Shown: positions 53,900 through 62,216 of the stretch, piece by piece | Numbering within the stretch: the stretch's first letter is position 1 | Layout of the letters: the number at the start of each line of letters is the position of its first letter | DNA from: CAZMGG01 sp964565715 | GTDB lineage: Bacteria; Planctomycetota; UBA1135; UBA2386 | NCBI GenBank assembly: GCA_964565715.1 | Contig: CAZMGG010000006.1 | Coordinates: forward strand, 1 to 64,000 | Direction of reading: 5' to 3' | Length of the DNA: 64,000 nucleotides | Program-made: the position numbers and the translations under genes | The notes under the pieces: model-generated | What the model saw: the letters and a program-made list of their open reading frames with translations, nothing else | What the model was told of the DNA's origin: nothing | Databases searched by the model: none

Positions 53900-54913
53900 A
53901 TGCGGCGTCCCCGCCGACTCCTGCTCCTGCTGGCGTTGTCCGCCTGCACCGCCGCGCCGCCGGCGCCGCGGGGCGTGACGGTGGCCCTCGTGCAGTACCA
54001 GGTCCGCGGCGACCAGCCGGTGGCGGAACTCCTGGCGGAGGTGGCGGTGCAGGCCCGCGCCGCCGCCGCCCGCGGCGCCCGGCTGTGCCTGTTCCCGGAG
54101 CTGGTGGCGATCGATTGCTGGCCGCTCGGCACCACCGCCGCCGGCGAGGCCGCCGCCGCCGAGGCCCTGGCCGACACGGTCACGCCGGCGCTGGTGCGGC
54201 ACTGCCAGTCGCTGGGCCGCGAGCTGGATCTGGCGATCCTGGTGGGCGGCCCGCGCCGCCACGGCGAGGCGCTGCGCAACACCGCGTTCCTCTGCCTGCC
54301 GGACGGCTCCGTGCTGCAGCAGGACAAGCTGTTCCTCACCGCCTGGGAGCGTTCGGTCGGCTGGCAGCCCGGCGATGTGCTGCTGGTGTTCGACGCGCCG
54401 TGGGGCCGCAGCGCGATCCTCACCTGTTATGACGTGGAGTTCCCGGTGGTGAGCCAGGCGCTGGCCGGGCACGACGTCGAGGTGCTGCTGGTGCCGTCGA
54501 TGACCGAATCGACGCACGGGCTGCAGCGGGTGCGCAGCTGTGCTGGGGCGCGGGCGATCGAGCACCACGCCTTCGTGCTGCTGGCGGCGACCGTCGGCCA
54601 GCCTCTGCCCGACTGGCGGCACTTCGGCCAGAGCGCGGTGCTGGCGCCGCAGGAAGGGCCGTTCGAGGGCCTCCTGGCCGCGGCGGCGCCGGATCGGCCG
54701 GAGCTGCTGGTGACCGTGCTGGATCTGGAACGCCTGCGGCTGAGCCGGGCCGAGGCGAAGTTCTTCCCGGTGCGCGACCAGGGCATGGGGCTGCGGGGTG
54801 GCCCCGAGCGGCGGGCCACGATCCCGGTGCGCGCCCTCGGGCCGCTGCCCGGTTTCGCCGCCCGTCCTGTTCCGCCCTCGCGCCGCCGGGGACGACCCCG
54901 GGCCACTTCCTAA
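53900..54913 (+). CDS. Nitrilase-family amidohydrolase, probable lipoprotein
   Basis: A 337-residue carbon-nitrogen hydrolase. The N-terminus (MRRPRRLLLLLALSACTAA) has a lipobox LSAC, so export and lipid anchoring are likely. The catalytic triad is visible: E67 in LCLFPELVAID, K143 in LQQDKLFLTAWE and C176 in ILTCYDVEFPV. VVSQALAGHDVEVLLVPS and RAIEHHAFVLLAATVG match the family core. Members cleave amides or nitriles; the substrate here is unknown. The C-terminus is Pro/Arg-rich. A 9-base hairpin starts 10 bases after the stop. Confidence 0.85.
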   Translation: MRRPRRLLLLLALSACTAAPPAPRGVTVALVQYQVRGDQPVAELLAEVAVQARAAAARGARLCLFPELVAIDCWPLGTTAAGEAAAAEALADTVTPALVRHCQSLGRELDLAILVGGPRRHGEALRNTAFLCLPDGSVLQQDKLFLTAWERSVGWQPGDVLLVFDAPWGRSAILTCYDVEFPVVSQALAGHDVEVLLVPSMTESTHGLQRVRSCAGARAIEHHAFVLLAATVGQPLPDWRHFGQSAVLAPQEGPFEGLLAAAAPDRPELLVTVLDLERLRLSRAEAKFFPVRDQGMGLRGGPERRATIPVRALGPLPGFAARPVPPSRRRGRPRATS

Positions 54914-54923
54914 GCACTTCCTA
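54904..54923 (+). repeat. Direct repeat CACTTCCTA x2
   Basis: CACTTCCTA occurs at 54904-54912 and 54915-54923, separated by AG, spanning the nitrilase stop codon. It could be a small duplication from replication slippage. It abuts the hairpin at 54923. Confidence 0.6.
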
Positions 54924-54946
54924 GGTTTTCCTGGGGCGGAAAACCT
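54923..54946 (+). terminator. Hairpin AGGTTTTCC/GGAAAACCT after nitrilase gene
   Basis: AGGTTTTCC pairs perfectly with GGAAAACCT around a TGGGGC loop. It begins 10 bases after the stop. No T-run follows, so it is a terminator candidate or an operator for the gene at 54981, whose ATG is 34 bases further on. The AT content of the arms stands out from the GC-rich context. Confidence 0.45.
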
Positions 54947-54980
54947 CGACCGGCTGGCTCGCTTGTGGCGCCCGATCGCC

Positions 54981-57900
54981 ATGAGAAACCTGCCCCTGCC
55001 CTGGGCCGTGCACCCCGGCCCCCTGTCGTCCTGTCTGGCCCTGTGCCTGTCCGTCCTGCCCGCCCAGCAGATCGTCACCGATCTGGCGGTGCGGGCGCCG
55101 CACCTGGCCAGCGGCAATCCCGACCAGTTCGCCCCGTTCGGTCCGCTGGCCCTGTTCGCCGCCACCGATCGCTACGGCCAGGAACCTTGGCGCACCGACG
55201 GCACGCTGGCCGGCACGTTCCTGCTGATGGACGTGGAGCCCGGGACCGATGGGTCCCAGCCGCGCGAGTTCTGCATGCTCGGCGGCGGCGCCGTGTTCTC
55301 CGCCCACGTGACCGGGCTCGGCCGCGAGCTGTGGATCACCGATGGCAACCCAGGCGGCACCCGCCTGCTGCGGGACTGCGCGCCCGGTGCGGCGAGCGGC
55401 AATCCCACCGGCCTGACCGTGTTCCAGGGCCGGGTCTGGTGCAACGCCTACCAGCCCGGCCTCGGCAACGAACTCTGGGTCTCCGACGGCACCGAGGCAG
55501 GAACCGGCCTGTTCGCCGACCTGTGGCCGGGCAACGGCTCCGGCAATCCGCTGGGCCTGACGGTGGTCGGCGACCGGCTGTTCTTCACCGCGCAGGGGAA
55601 CGGCACCGGCCGCGAACTCTGGTGCAGCGACGGCACCGTCGCCGGCACGCGGCTGGTGGTGGATCTGCAGCCAGGCCTGCAGGCCGGCAACCCGGTCCAG
55701 CTGGTCGGCAGCGGTGGGCGGCTGTTCTTCGTGGCCAACGACGGCCTGCACGGCGCCGAGCTCTACGTCAGCGACGGCAGCGCCCAGGGCACCAGGATGG
55801 TGGCGGACCTGAACGCGGGCCCAGGCGACGCCGGCATCAGCGGGCTCGTGGCGTTCGCCGGCGGTGTGGTGTTCCGGGCCGACGATGGCGTGCATGGCGC
55901 CGAGCCGTGGCGCAGCGACGGCACGGCTGCGGGCACGATCCTGCTCGGCGATCTGGCGGTGGGTGCGGCGCACAGCTACGCGCAGCAGTTCACCGAGGTG
56001 GGGCAACGCTGCGCGTTCGTCGCCACCGGCAGCGGCAGTGGCACCGAACTGTGGGCCACGGATGGCACGCCGGCGGGCACGTTCCTCGTGCAGGATCTGC
56101 AACCGGGCATCGGCGGCAGTTCGCCGAGCGACCTGGCGGCTGCGTGCGGCGGGCTGCTGTATGCCGCCAGCCATCCCATGCTCGGCATCGAGGCGATGTT
56201 CACCGACCTGGTGCAGCCGCCGGTGCTGGTGGCGGACCTGGCGCCGGGCATCGGTTCGGCGAGCCCCGGGCGGTTCCTGCCCTTCCGCGGCGGCGCGCTG
56301 TGCCGGGCGAACGTGCCCGCGGTGGGCGCGGAGCTGTTCTGGGTCGTGCCGGCGGCCGATGGCATCGCGCTGCTGCGGGACCTGGCCACGCAGGTGGGCG
56401 ACAGCGATCCGGAGCCGCTGGCCGAGACCGGCGGCGGACTGCTGTTCGAGGCGCGTGACGACCAGGCCGCGCCGCTGCTGCGGTGGACCGATGGCACCGA
56501 GGTGGGCACGGTGGTGCTCGGGCCGATCGGGCAGGCGCCGGGGGTGGCCGAGCCGACGCCGTTCCGGGGCAGCCATTGGCTGGTGGCGTCGGGGCCGGAA
56601 GGGCGCGAACTGTGGCGCACCGACGGCACCAGCGGTGGCACGGTGCTGGCGCTGGACCTGCTGCCGGGGCCGGGCGGCAGCGCGCCGCAGGAACTGGCGG
56701 CGGTGGGGGATCGACTCTGCTTCAGCGCCAGCATCGGGAACGGACGGGAGCCGTTCGTCACCGACGGGACGCCGGCCGGCACCGTGGCGCTGGGCGATCT
56801 GGCGCCCGGCGGCCTGGGTTCCGATCCGCGCGACTTCGTGGCGCTCGGCCCGCTGGTCTATTTCACCGCCAGCGATCCGCTGCACGGCCGCGAACTGTGG
56901 GTGACCGACGGCACGCCGGCGGGCACCACCCTGGTGATGGACCTGATGCCCGGCGGTGCCGGCAGCAATCCGGCGGACCTGGTGGTGTGCCAGGGCCGGC
57001 TCTGGTTCACCGCCCGCGATCAGGCCAACGGTTTCGAGGTGTTCCATGTGCTGCCGGGCGGGCCGGTGGTGGCCCTGGACATCGTGCCCGGGCCGACCAG
57101 TTCCGGGGCCGTGGAGCTGCGGCGGTTCGGCGAGCGGCTGGTGTGCCGGGCGAGCCACGGCGGCACCGGGCTGGAGCCCTGGCTGATCGATCCGGTGACG
57201 CTGACCGCCGGGCTGCTGGCGGACCTGCGGACGGGCGCCAACGGCTCGCAACCGCGGGAGTTCGTGGTGAGCGGTGACCGGCTGTTCTTCCTGGCGGACG
57301 ACGGCGTCGCCGGGGTGGAGCTCCACACGAGCCTGGGCACCGCCGGCAGCACCGCGCGGGTGCTGGATCTGGTGCCGGGCGGGCGCAGCGGCATCTTGCC
57401 GGGCACGCTGACGGCGCTCGGCGGGTCGGGTCGGGTGGCGTTCGCCGGCCACGACGGCGGCTCGGGGCTGCAGCTCTGGGTCAGCGACGGCAGTGCCGCG
57501 GGAACCTTCCGGCTCGGCCAGTTCGGGCCGCGGCCCGGCATCGGCGCCGTGGCGCTCGACCGGCTGCTGGCCGACGGTGACCGGCTGTGGCTCCGCGCCG
57601 ACGATGGCATCCGCGGTCGCGAGCTGTGGGTGGTGTCGCTGCAGGGCCTCGGCCTGCCGTCGCTGCGGCGATTCGGCCGGGGCTGTGCCGGCAGCAGTGG
57701 CCGCGTGCCGCAGATCGGCAGCCATGGCGCGCCGCGGGTGGGCAACACCGCGTTCGCGCTGCGCTGCAGCGGCGGCCCGGCGGCGGGCTTCGGCGCGGGC
57801 TACGCGTCGTTCCAGGAGGCGGCGCTGCCCCAGGGCGGCTGCACGCTGCTGCTGCAGCCGCTCCTGCTCGGGCTCGGCAGTGCGGTCGCCGATGGCCAGG

Positions 57901-58049
57901 GCACCCTGACCCTGCCGCTGCCGGTGCCGGCCGATCCGCGCCTCGCCGGCTTCGCCTTCGCCGCCCAGTTCGCCGTGCTGGATCCCGGCGGCGCGTTGTT
58001 CGGCATGGGCGCCTTCAGCGACGGGCTGCGCGTGCGGGTGGGCTGGTGA
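54981..58049 (+). CDS. Exported ELW-x-TDGT repeat protein, 1022 residues
   Basis: Signal peptide: MRNLPLPWAVHPGPLSSCLAL with cleavage near LPAQ. The mature protein is a long array of repeats of about 48 residues, each with a core of the type GRELWITDGNPGGT, NELWVSDGTEAGT, RELWCSDGTVAGT, AEPWRSDGTAAGT and RELWVTDGTPAGT, preceded by a VVFRADDGVHG or LFFTAQGNGTG strand. About 15 repeats are visible. They are probably beta-propeller or hyalin-like blades. The last 140 residues (RRFGRGCAGSSGRVPQIG, then GNTAFALRCSGGPAAG) are the C-terminal module with the G-x-GC signature. No catalytic residue is seen. It likely serves in surface binding or as a scaffold. It lies 17 bases before the hemerythrin gene, which may be cotranscribed. 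Confidence 0.85.
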   Translation: MRNLPLPWAVHPGPLSSCLALCLSVLPAQQIVTDLAVRAPHLASGNPDQFAPFGPLALFAATDRYGQEPWRTDGTLAGTFLLMDVEPGTDGSQPREFCMLGGGAVFSAHVTGLGRELWITDGNPGGTRLLRDCAPGAASGNPTGLTVFQGRVWCNAYQPGLGNELWVSDGTEAGTGLFADLWPGNGSGNPLGLTVVGDRLFFTAQGNGTGRELWCSDGTVAGTRLVVDLQPGLQAGNPVQLVGSGGRLFFVANDGLHGAELYVSDGSAQGTRMVADLNAGPGDAGISGLVAFAGGVVFRADDGVHGAEPWRSDGTAAGTILLGDLAVGAAHSYAQQFTEVGQRCAFVATGSGSGTELWATDGTPAGTFLVQDLQPGIGGSSPSDLAAACGGLLYAASHPMLGIEAMFTDLVQPPVLVADLAPGIGSASPGRFLPFRGGALCRANVPAVGAELFWVVPAADGIALLRDLATQVGDSDPEPLAETGGGLLFEARDDQAAPLLRWTDGTEVGTVVLGPIGQAPGVAEPTPFRGSHWLVASGPEGRELWRTDGTSGGTVLALDLLPGPGGSAPQELAAVGDRLCFSASIGNGREPFVTDGTPAGTVALGDLAPGGLGSDPRDFVALGPLVYFTASDPLHGRELWVTDGTPAGTTLVMDLMPGGAGSNPADLVVCQGRLWFTARDQANGFEVFHVLPGGPVVALDIVPGPTSSGAVELRRFGERLVCRASHGGTGLEPWLIDPVTLTAGLLADLRTGANGSQPREFVVSGDRLFFLADDGVAGVELHTSLGTAGSTARVLDLVPGGRSGILPGTLTALGGSGRVAFAGHDGGSGLQLWVSDGSAAGTFRLGQFGPRPGIGAVALDRLLADGDRLWLRADDGIRGRELWVVSLQGLGLPSLRRFGRGCAGSSGRVPQIGSHGAPRVGNTAFALRCSGGPAAGFGAGYASFQEAALPQGGCTLLLQPLLLGLGSAVADGQGTLTLPLPVPADPRLAGFAFAAQFAVLDPGGALFGMGAFSDGLRVRVGW

Positions 58050-58066
58050 GAACGAGGAGCACCACG

Positions 58067-58723
58067 ATGAACGACCGCTTCGATCTGTTCGGCCCGGCCC
58101 ACAAGGGTCTGCGCCGCGCCCTGTTCGCCGCCACCGAGGTGGTGGCCCGCACCGACTTCACCGACGCGGCGGCGGTGATGGCCACCGCTGCCGAGGTGTT
58201 GCGCGTGCTGTCGCTGCTGGCGGAGCACGGCGGGCACGAGGAACGCGCCATCCTGCCGCTGCTCCTTTGCTGTGCGCCGGTGCTGCACGCCGATCTGGGC
58301 GCGGAGCACGCCCGGCTCCAGGGCCAGCAGGCGGAACTGCACTTCCTGGTGGAGCGCCTGTCGGGCGCCGGCGGGCTGGAACGCCAGGCCATCGGTCTGC
58401 GCCTGCAGCAGCGGCTGCCGCTGCTGGTGGCCGACCAGCTGCGGCACATGGCGCGCGAAGAGGGCGAGGTCAACCGCATGCTGTGGGCGCACCACGGTGA
58501 CGACGCCCTGCGCCAGGTGCAGGAGGCGATGCTGGACGCGGTCGCGCCGGCACGGCGGGCGGAATGGCTGGCGCTGATCCTGCCGGCGGTGCACCCCGGC
58601 GAACGACGGCGGCTGCTGTCCGGGCTGCGCGCCACCCTGCCGGCGGCGGCGTTCGAAGGGCTCACCGGTCCGGCCCGGGCCGAACTCGGCGACGACGCCT
58701 TCCGGCAGGCGGTGGGCGCGTGA
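58067..58723 (+). CDS. Hemerythrin-like protein
   Basis: A 218-residue all-helical protein with no signal peptide. Residues match the hemerythrin HHE pattern: H in FGPAHKGLRRAL, the pair in LLAEHGGHEERAILPLL, H in LGAEHARLQGQQAELH, and H with Glu in LRHMAREEGEVNRML. Such folds bind a di-iron centre that takes up O2 or senses NO or redox state. The second half (RRAEWLALILPAVHPGERR, RALFEGLTG-like) is an unassigned helical tail. GAGGAG lies about 8 bases before the ATG at 58067. The stop overlaps the GTG start of the next gene. The metal ligands are inferred from position, not proven. Confidence 0.8.
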   Translation: MNDRFDLFGPAHKGLRRALFAATEVVARTDFTDAAAVMATAAEVLRVLSLLAEHGGHEERAILPLLLCCAPVLHADLGAEHARLQGQQAELHFLVERLSGAGGLERQAIGLRLQQRLPLLVADQLRHMAREEGEVNRMLWAHHGDDALRQVQEAMLDAVAPARRAEWLALILPAVHPGERRRLLSGLRATLPAAAFEGLTGPARAELGDDAFRQAVGA

Positions 58724-59697
58724 GGCCCTGGCTGCTGGCCCTGGTGCTGTGCACCGCCTGCGGCGGAACCGCGGCACCGTCGCCGGATGCGCCGCCGGCC
58801 GTCCTCAGCGCCACCGGCCTCTACGCCGATCTGCCGGGCCGGGTGCTGGCCAAAGGCGTGCGGCCGTTCGCGCCGCAGTTCGCCCTGTGGACCGATGGCG
58901 CCGGGAAGCAGCGCTGGCTGTGGTTGCCGCCGGGCACCGCCATCGACGCCAGCGATCCGGACCACTGGCGCTTCCCGGTGGGCAGCAGGCTCTGGAAGGA
59001 GTTCGCGTTCGACGGCCCGGTGGAGACGCGCTATCTGGAACACACCGCCGAGGGTCGCTGGCTGCGCGTCACCTACCGCTGGCGGCCCGATGGCAGCGAT
59101 GCCGATCTCGCCCCGGAGCAGGGCGTGCCGGCCGCGGCCCACAGCGCACCCGGTGTGCCCTACGACATCCCGTCACGGGCGTCGTGCCGCGCCTGCCACG
59201 ACGCCGGCGGCGGGCCGGTGCTGGGCTTCGCCGCGCTGCAGCAGGCGCCATTCCTGCGGGAACTGGCCGAGCAGGGCGTCCTGCGCGGCCTGCCGGCGGC
59301 GCTGCTGGCGGAGCCGCCGGCGTTCCCCGGGGTCGACGACGGCGAGCGCGAGGTCCTGGGCTACCTGCACGGCAACTGTGGCTCCTGCCACAACCGCAGT
59401 GGTCCCCTGGCACCGCTCGGACTCGATCTGCTGCAGACCGTCGGTCGCAGCCGCGAGCAGGCCCTGGCACCGCTGCTCACCGAGACCCGCCACTTCTGCG
59501 AGGGGACGACGCCGTTGCCGCGGGTCCATCCCGGCGAGCCGGCCCGCAGCGCCCTCTGGCTGCGCCTCGCCAGCAGCGATCCGAACAAGCGGATGCCGCC
59601 GCAGGGCACCCGCGTGCCGGATCCCACCGCACTCGCCGGGATCGCGGACTGGATCCGCGGCCTGGCCAGCAACCCCCATCCCAACCCCAAGGAGTGA
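58720..59697 (+). CDS. Diheme cytochrome-c-type lipoprotein
   Basis: A 325-residue protein starting at GTG 58720, which overlaps the hemerythrin stop (GTGA). The N-terminus (RPWLLALVLCTACGGTAA) has a lipobox, so it is probably an exported lipoprotein. Two heme-c motifs are present: C156-R-A-C-H160 in SRASCRACHDAGG and C220-G-S-C-H224 in GNCGSCHNRSG. LWTDGAGKQRWLWLPPG and WRFPVGSRLWKEF in the N-terminal half resemble a family with parts common in Planctomycetota and Myxococcota secreted cytochromes. The C-terminal NKRMPPQGTRVPDP may supply a Met ligand. It probably carries electrons in the periplasm. Confidence 0.85.
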   Translation: MRPWLLALVLCTACGGTAAPSPDAPPAVLSATGLYADLPGRVLAKGVRPFAPQFALWTDGAGKQRWLWLPPGTAIDASDPDHWRFPVGSRLWKEFAFDGPVETRYLEHTAEGRWLRVTYRWRPDGSDADLAPEQGVPAAAHSAPGVPYDIPSRASCRACHDAGGGPVLGFAALQQAPFLRELAEQGVLRGLPAALLAEPPAFPGVDDGEREVLGYLHGNCGSCHNRSGPLAPLGLDLLQTVGRSREQALAPLLTETRHFCEGTTPLPRVHPGEPARSALWLRLASSDPNKRMPPQGTRVPDPTALAGIADWIRGLASNPHPNPKE

Positions 59698-59701
59698 ACC
59701 G

Positions 59702-60265
59702 ATGAAGAAGAAGCCTGCCCCGCTCGCCGTCGTCACCGTCGCCGCCACAGCCCTGGTCCTGCTCTGGACCAGTTGCACCGGCGGCAGCAGCACCGCCAGC
59801 CCCATCGCCCGAGGCGAGTACCTGGTCAAGGTCGGTGCTTGCGCCGACTGCCATACCCCGTGGCACATGGGCCCCACCGGCCCCGAACCCGACGCCCGAC
59901 GCCACCTGTCGGGCCACCCGGCCGAGCTGCCCATCGCCAGCGCACCGCCGGCCAGCCCCGCCCCCTGGGTGGCCCAGGTTTCCGAGACCAACACCGCCTG
60001 GACCGGGCCGTGGGGGGTGAGCTTCACCGCCAACCTGACCCCCGACCCCGAGACCGGGCTCGGCGAATGGACCGAGCAGATGTTCATCGACGCGATCCGG
60101 ACCGGCCGGCACATGGGCAACGGCCGCCCGATCCTGCCGCCGATGCCCTGGCCGATGTACCGCAACTGGACCGACGAGGACATCCGGGCGGTGTTCGCCT
60201 ACCTGCGCTCGATCCCGCCGATCCGCAACCGCGTGCCGGCGCCGCTGCCGCCCGCCGGCCAGTAG
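59702..60265 (+). CDS. Monoheme cytochrome c lipoprotein, paralogue 1
   Basis: A 187-residue protein. The N-terminus (MKKKPAPLAVVTVAATALV, then LLWTSCTGG) is a lipoprotein signal with cysteine in a lipobox-like setting. RGEYLVKVGACADCHTPW holds the heme motif C47-A-D-C-H51, and GPTGPEPDARRHLSGHPAELP, WTGPWGVSFTANLTPDPETG and RPILPPMPWPMYRN follow, the last with candidate Met ligands. It resembles the C-terminal cytochrome domains of alcohol- and sugar-dehydrogenase complexes (NLTPD-type). It is 4 bases after the diheme gene. It is a clear paralogue of the protein at 62217. Confidence 0.85.
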   Translation: MKKKPAPLAVVTVAATALVLLWTSCTGGSSTASPIARGEYLVKVGACADCHTPWHMGPTGPEPDARRHLSGHPAELPIASAPPASPAPWVAQVSETNTAWTGPWGVSFTANLTPDPETGLGEWTEQMFIDAIRTGRHMGNGRPILPPMPWPMYRNWTDEDIRAVFAYLRSIPPIRNRVPAPLPPAGQ

Positions 60266-60294
60266 CGGTGGCCGTGGCGCCCGGCGCGACGGTC

Positions 60295-60302
60295 CCTAAG
60301 AT
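60295..60302 (+). promoter_or_regulatory. Putative -10 element CCTAAGAT
   Basis: TAAGAT lies 9 bases before the GTG at 60312 and is followed by CGCCGCGCC. It fits the TAnnnT-plus-GC pattern and would give a short-leader transcript for the two flavin-fold genes. Confidence 0.4.
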
Positions 60303-60311
60303 CGCCGCGCC

Positions 60312-60797
60312 GTGCCCGTTCCCTTCGATCCCGAACTAGCCCGGTTCTTCGCCTCCGGCGTGTCGATCCAGGTCGGCACCCGGAGCGCCAGCCTGTGTCC
60401 CGAGGACATCCGCGGCATGGGCTGCCGCGTCGAGGGCGACGCCGAGTTGACCGTGTTCCTGCCGGATGCGGTGGCCGAGCAGACGCTGGCCAACCTGCGC
60501 GACAACGGCCGCATCGCCGTCTGCTTCACGCGGCCCGCCGACCATCGCACCATCCAGGTGAAGGGCCAGGCCCTCGCCGTGGCACCGGCCGCCCCGGCCG
60601 ACCGCGCCTGCATCGACCGCTACCGCGGCGGGCTGGTGCAGGAACTCGGCGCCGTCGGCATCCCCAGCCGGCTGATCCTGCGGCTCGGCCACTGGCCCGC
60701 CCACGCGGTGCGGGTGCGGATCGACCAGGTGTTCGTGCAGACGCCAGGACCCGGGGCCGGCGAGGCCCTGCCGGCCCGCGGCGGGGTCCGCCGATGA
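60312..60797 (+). CDS. Short flavin split-barrel (PNPOx-like) protein
   Basis: A 161-residue protein from GTG 60312. VPFDPELARFFASGVSIQVG, ELTVFLPDAVAEQTLANLR, DNGRIAVCFTRPADHRTIQVKG and VQELGAVGIPSRLILRLGHWP match the FMN-binding split-barrel fold of the pyridoxamine-5'-phosphate-oxidase-like superfamily, a group of flavin- or heme-binding proteins of varied function. It has no signal peptide. The stop overlaps the start of the next gene (ATGA), a coupled arrangement. True PNP oxidase activity is unlikely from the length and context. Confidence 0.75.
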   Translation: MPVPFDPELARFFASGVSIQVGTRSASLCPEDIRGMGCRVEGDAELTVFLPDAVAEQTLANLRDNGRIAVCFTRPADHRTIQVKGQALAVAPAAPADRACIDRYRGGLVQELGAVGIPSRLILRLGHWPAHAVRVRIDQVFVQTPGPGAGEALPARGGVRR

Positions 60798-62170
60798 GCG
60801 TGCGCCTGCAGGACCTGCAGCATTGCTTCCAGGGCGTGGCGCCCGCCGTGATCGGCACCTGCTCCGCCGACGGCGAGCCCAACGTCACCTACCTGAGCCA
60901 GGTGTTCTACGTCGACCCGGAGCACGTCGCCCTGTCGTGCCAGTTCTTCAACAAGACGCGCCGCAACGTCGAGCAGAACCCCTACGCGTCGATCACCCTG
61001 TACGACCCGATCACCTTCGACGCCTGGAAGATGCAGGTGCGGTACCTGCGCTCGGAGACGTCGGGGCCGGTGTTCGACACCATGGCGGCGCGAATCCAGG
61101 TGATCGCCAGTCACACCGGCATGGCCGGTGTGTTCCGCCTGATCGCCGCCGACCACTACCGCGTGCTGTCGCTGCGCCGCTGCGAGGGCTACCTGGCGCC
61201 GCCGGACCCGGTGCTGGACGCCCGCGTGGTGCCCGACGTGCCGGGGCCGCTGACCGAGCTGCGCGGCCTGCAGTTCGTCAGCGACCGGGTGGCCCGTGCC
61301 ACCGACCTCGACGACATGCTGGGCGGCGTGCTGCTGACCCTGGACGAGGTGCTGGGCTTCGCCCACAGCATGGTGCTGATCCAGGAGCCGGCGACGGGCA
61401 ACCTGCTGGCGATCCGCAGCCGCGGCTACGGCGAGAGCGGCGTCGGCGCCGAGGTGGCGCCGGGCTGCGGCCTGATCGGCACCGTCGCCGAACGGCGGCG
61501 CATGGTGCGGCTGGCGGGCATGGGCGGCGAACTGCGCTATGGCCGAGCCATCCGCGATCGTCTCCGCGAGCATGCGCCCGACGCCGAACTGCGTCCGGAG
61601 GTGCCGTTGCCGGGCCTGCAGGACGCCCAGGCGCAGCTCGGGCTGCCGCTGCTGGTGGGCGACCGCCTGCTCGGCGTGCTGGCCTTCGAGAGCCGCGACC
61701 CGCTGTGCTTCGACGAGTGGGACGAGGCGTACCTGCAGATCGTCGCCAACCAGATCGCCATGGGGATCGACCGGCTGCAGGACCTGGCGGACCGCTCGGA
61801 GGGCCCCGCGGTGCTGGCGCCCACCGCCCCGCCGCCGGCGGCGACGCCGCGCGTCACGCGCCGGCTGGTCTACTACCGCAGCGACGATTGCGTCTTCTGC
61901 GACGGCGAGTTCCTGGTCCGCAACCTCCCCGGCCGCATCCTCTGGAAGCTGCTGCGCGGCCTGCAGGCCGGCCGCAGCGACTGGACCAACCGGGAGCTGC
62001 GCCTCGACGACTCGCTCGGCCTGCCGGCGGTGAAGGACAACCTCGAGAGCCGGCTGATCCTGCTGCGGAAGCGGCTGCAGGAGCGCTGTCCGGACATCCG
62101 CATGGTGTCGACCGGTCGCGGCCGGTTCACGCTGCACGCGGACTGCGCGCTGGAACTGGCGGAGGCCTGA
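60794..62170 (+). CDS. Three-domain regulator: flavin split barrel, GAF, winged helix
   Basis: A 458-residue cytoplasmic protein. Residues 1-150 are a PNPOx-like split barrel (VIGTCSADGEPNVTYLSQV, then FFNKTRRNVEQNPYA). Residues 165-335 form a GAF domain (LGGVLLTLDEVLGFAHSMV, GLIGTVAERRRMVRLAG, VGDRLLGVLAFESRDP). Residues 350-455 look like a winged-helix output domain (LPGRILWKLLRGLQ, DWTNRELRLDDSLGLPAVKD, TGRGRFTLHADCALEL). A CxxC motif C366-V-F-C369 sits at the junction in SDDCVFCDGEFL, and might form a redox switch. The layout suggests a transcription regulator responding to a flavin, heme or small ligand; the signal is unknown. It overlaps the preceding gene by 4 bases. Confidence 0.82.
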   Translation: MSVRLQDLQHCFQGVAPAVIGTCSADGEPNVTYLSQVFYVDPEHVALSCQFFNKTRRNVEQNPYASITLYDPITFDAWKMQVRYLRSETSGPVFDTMAARIQVIASHTGMAGVFRLIAADHYRVLSLRRCEGYLAPPDPVLDARVVPDVPGPLTELRGLQFVSDRVARATDLDDMLGGVLLTLDEVLGFAHSMVLIQEPATGNLLAIRSRGYGESGVGAEVAPGCGLIGTVAERRRMVRLAGMGGELRYGRAIRDRLREHAPDAELRPEVPLPGLQDAQAQLGLPLLVGDRLLGVLAFESRDPLCFDEWDEAYLQIVANQIAMGIDRLQDLADRSEGPAVLAPTAPPPAATPRVTRRLVYYRSDDCVFCDGEFLVRNLPGRILWKLLRGLQAGRSDWTNRELRLDDSLGLPAVKDNLESRLILLRKRLQERCPDIRMVSTGRGRFTLHADCALELAEA

Positions 62171-62216
62171 GTCGGCCGAACTTGCACCGGCGGTGCCCCG
62201 GCGTCACCCTGGGCCG

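Noticed and set aside
60312..60797. Genuine pyridoxamine-5'-phosphate oxidase (pdxH)
   Set aside because: It is shorter than PdxH, lacks its C-terminal signature, and sits beside a GAF regulator, so only the fold is assigned.
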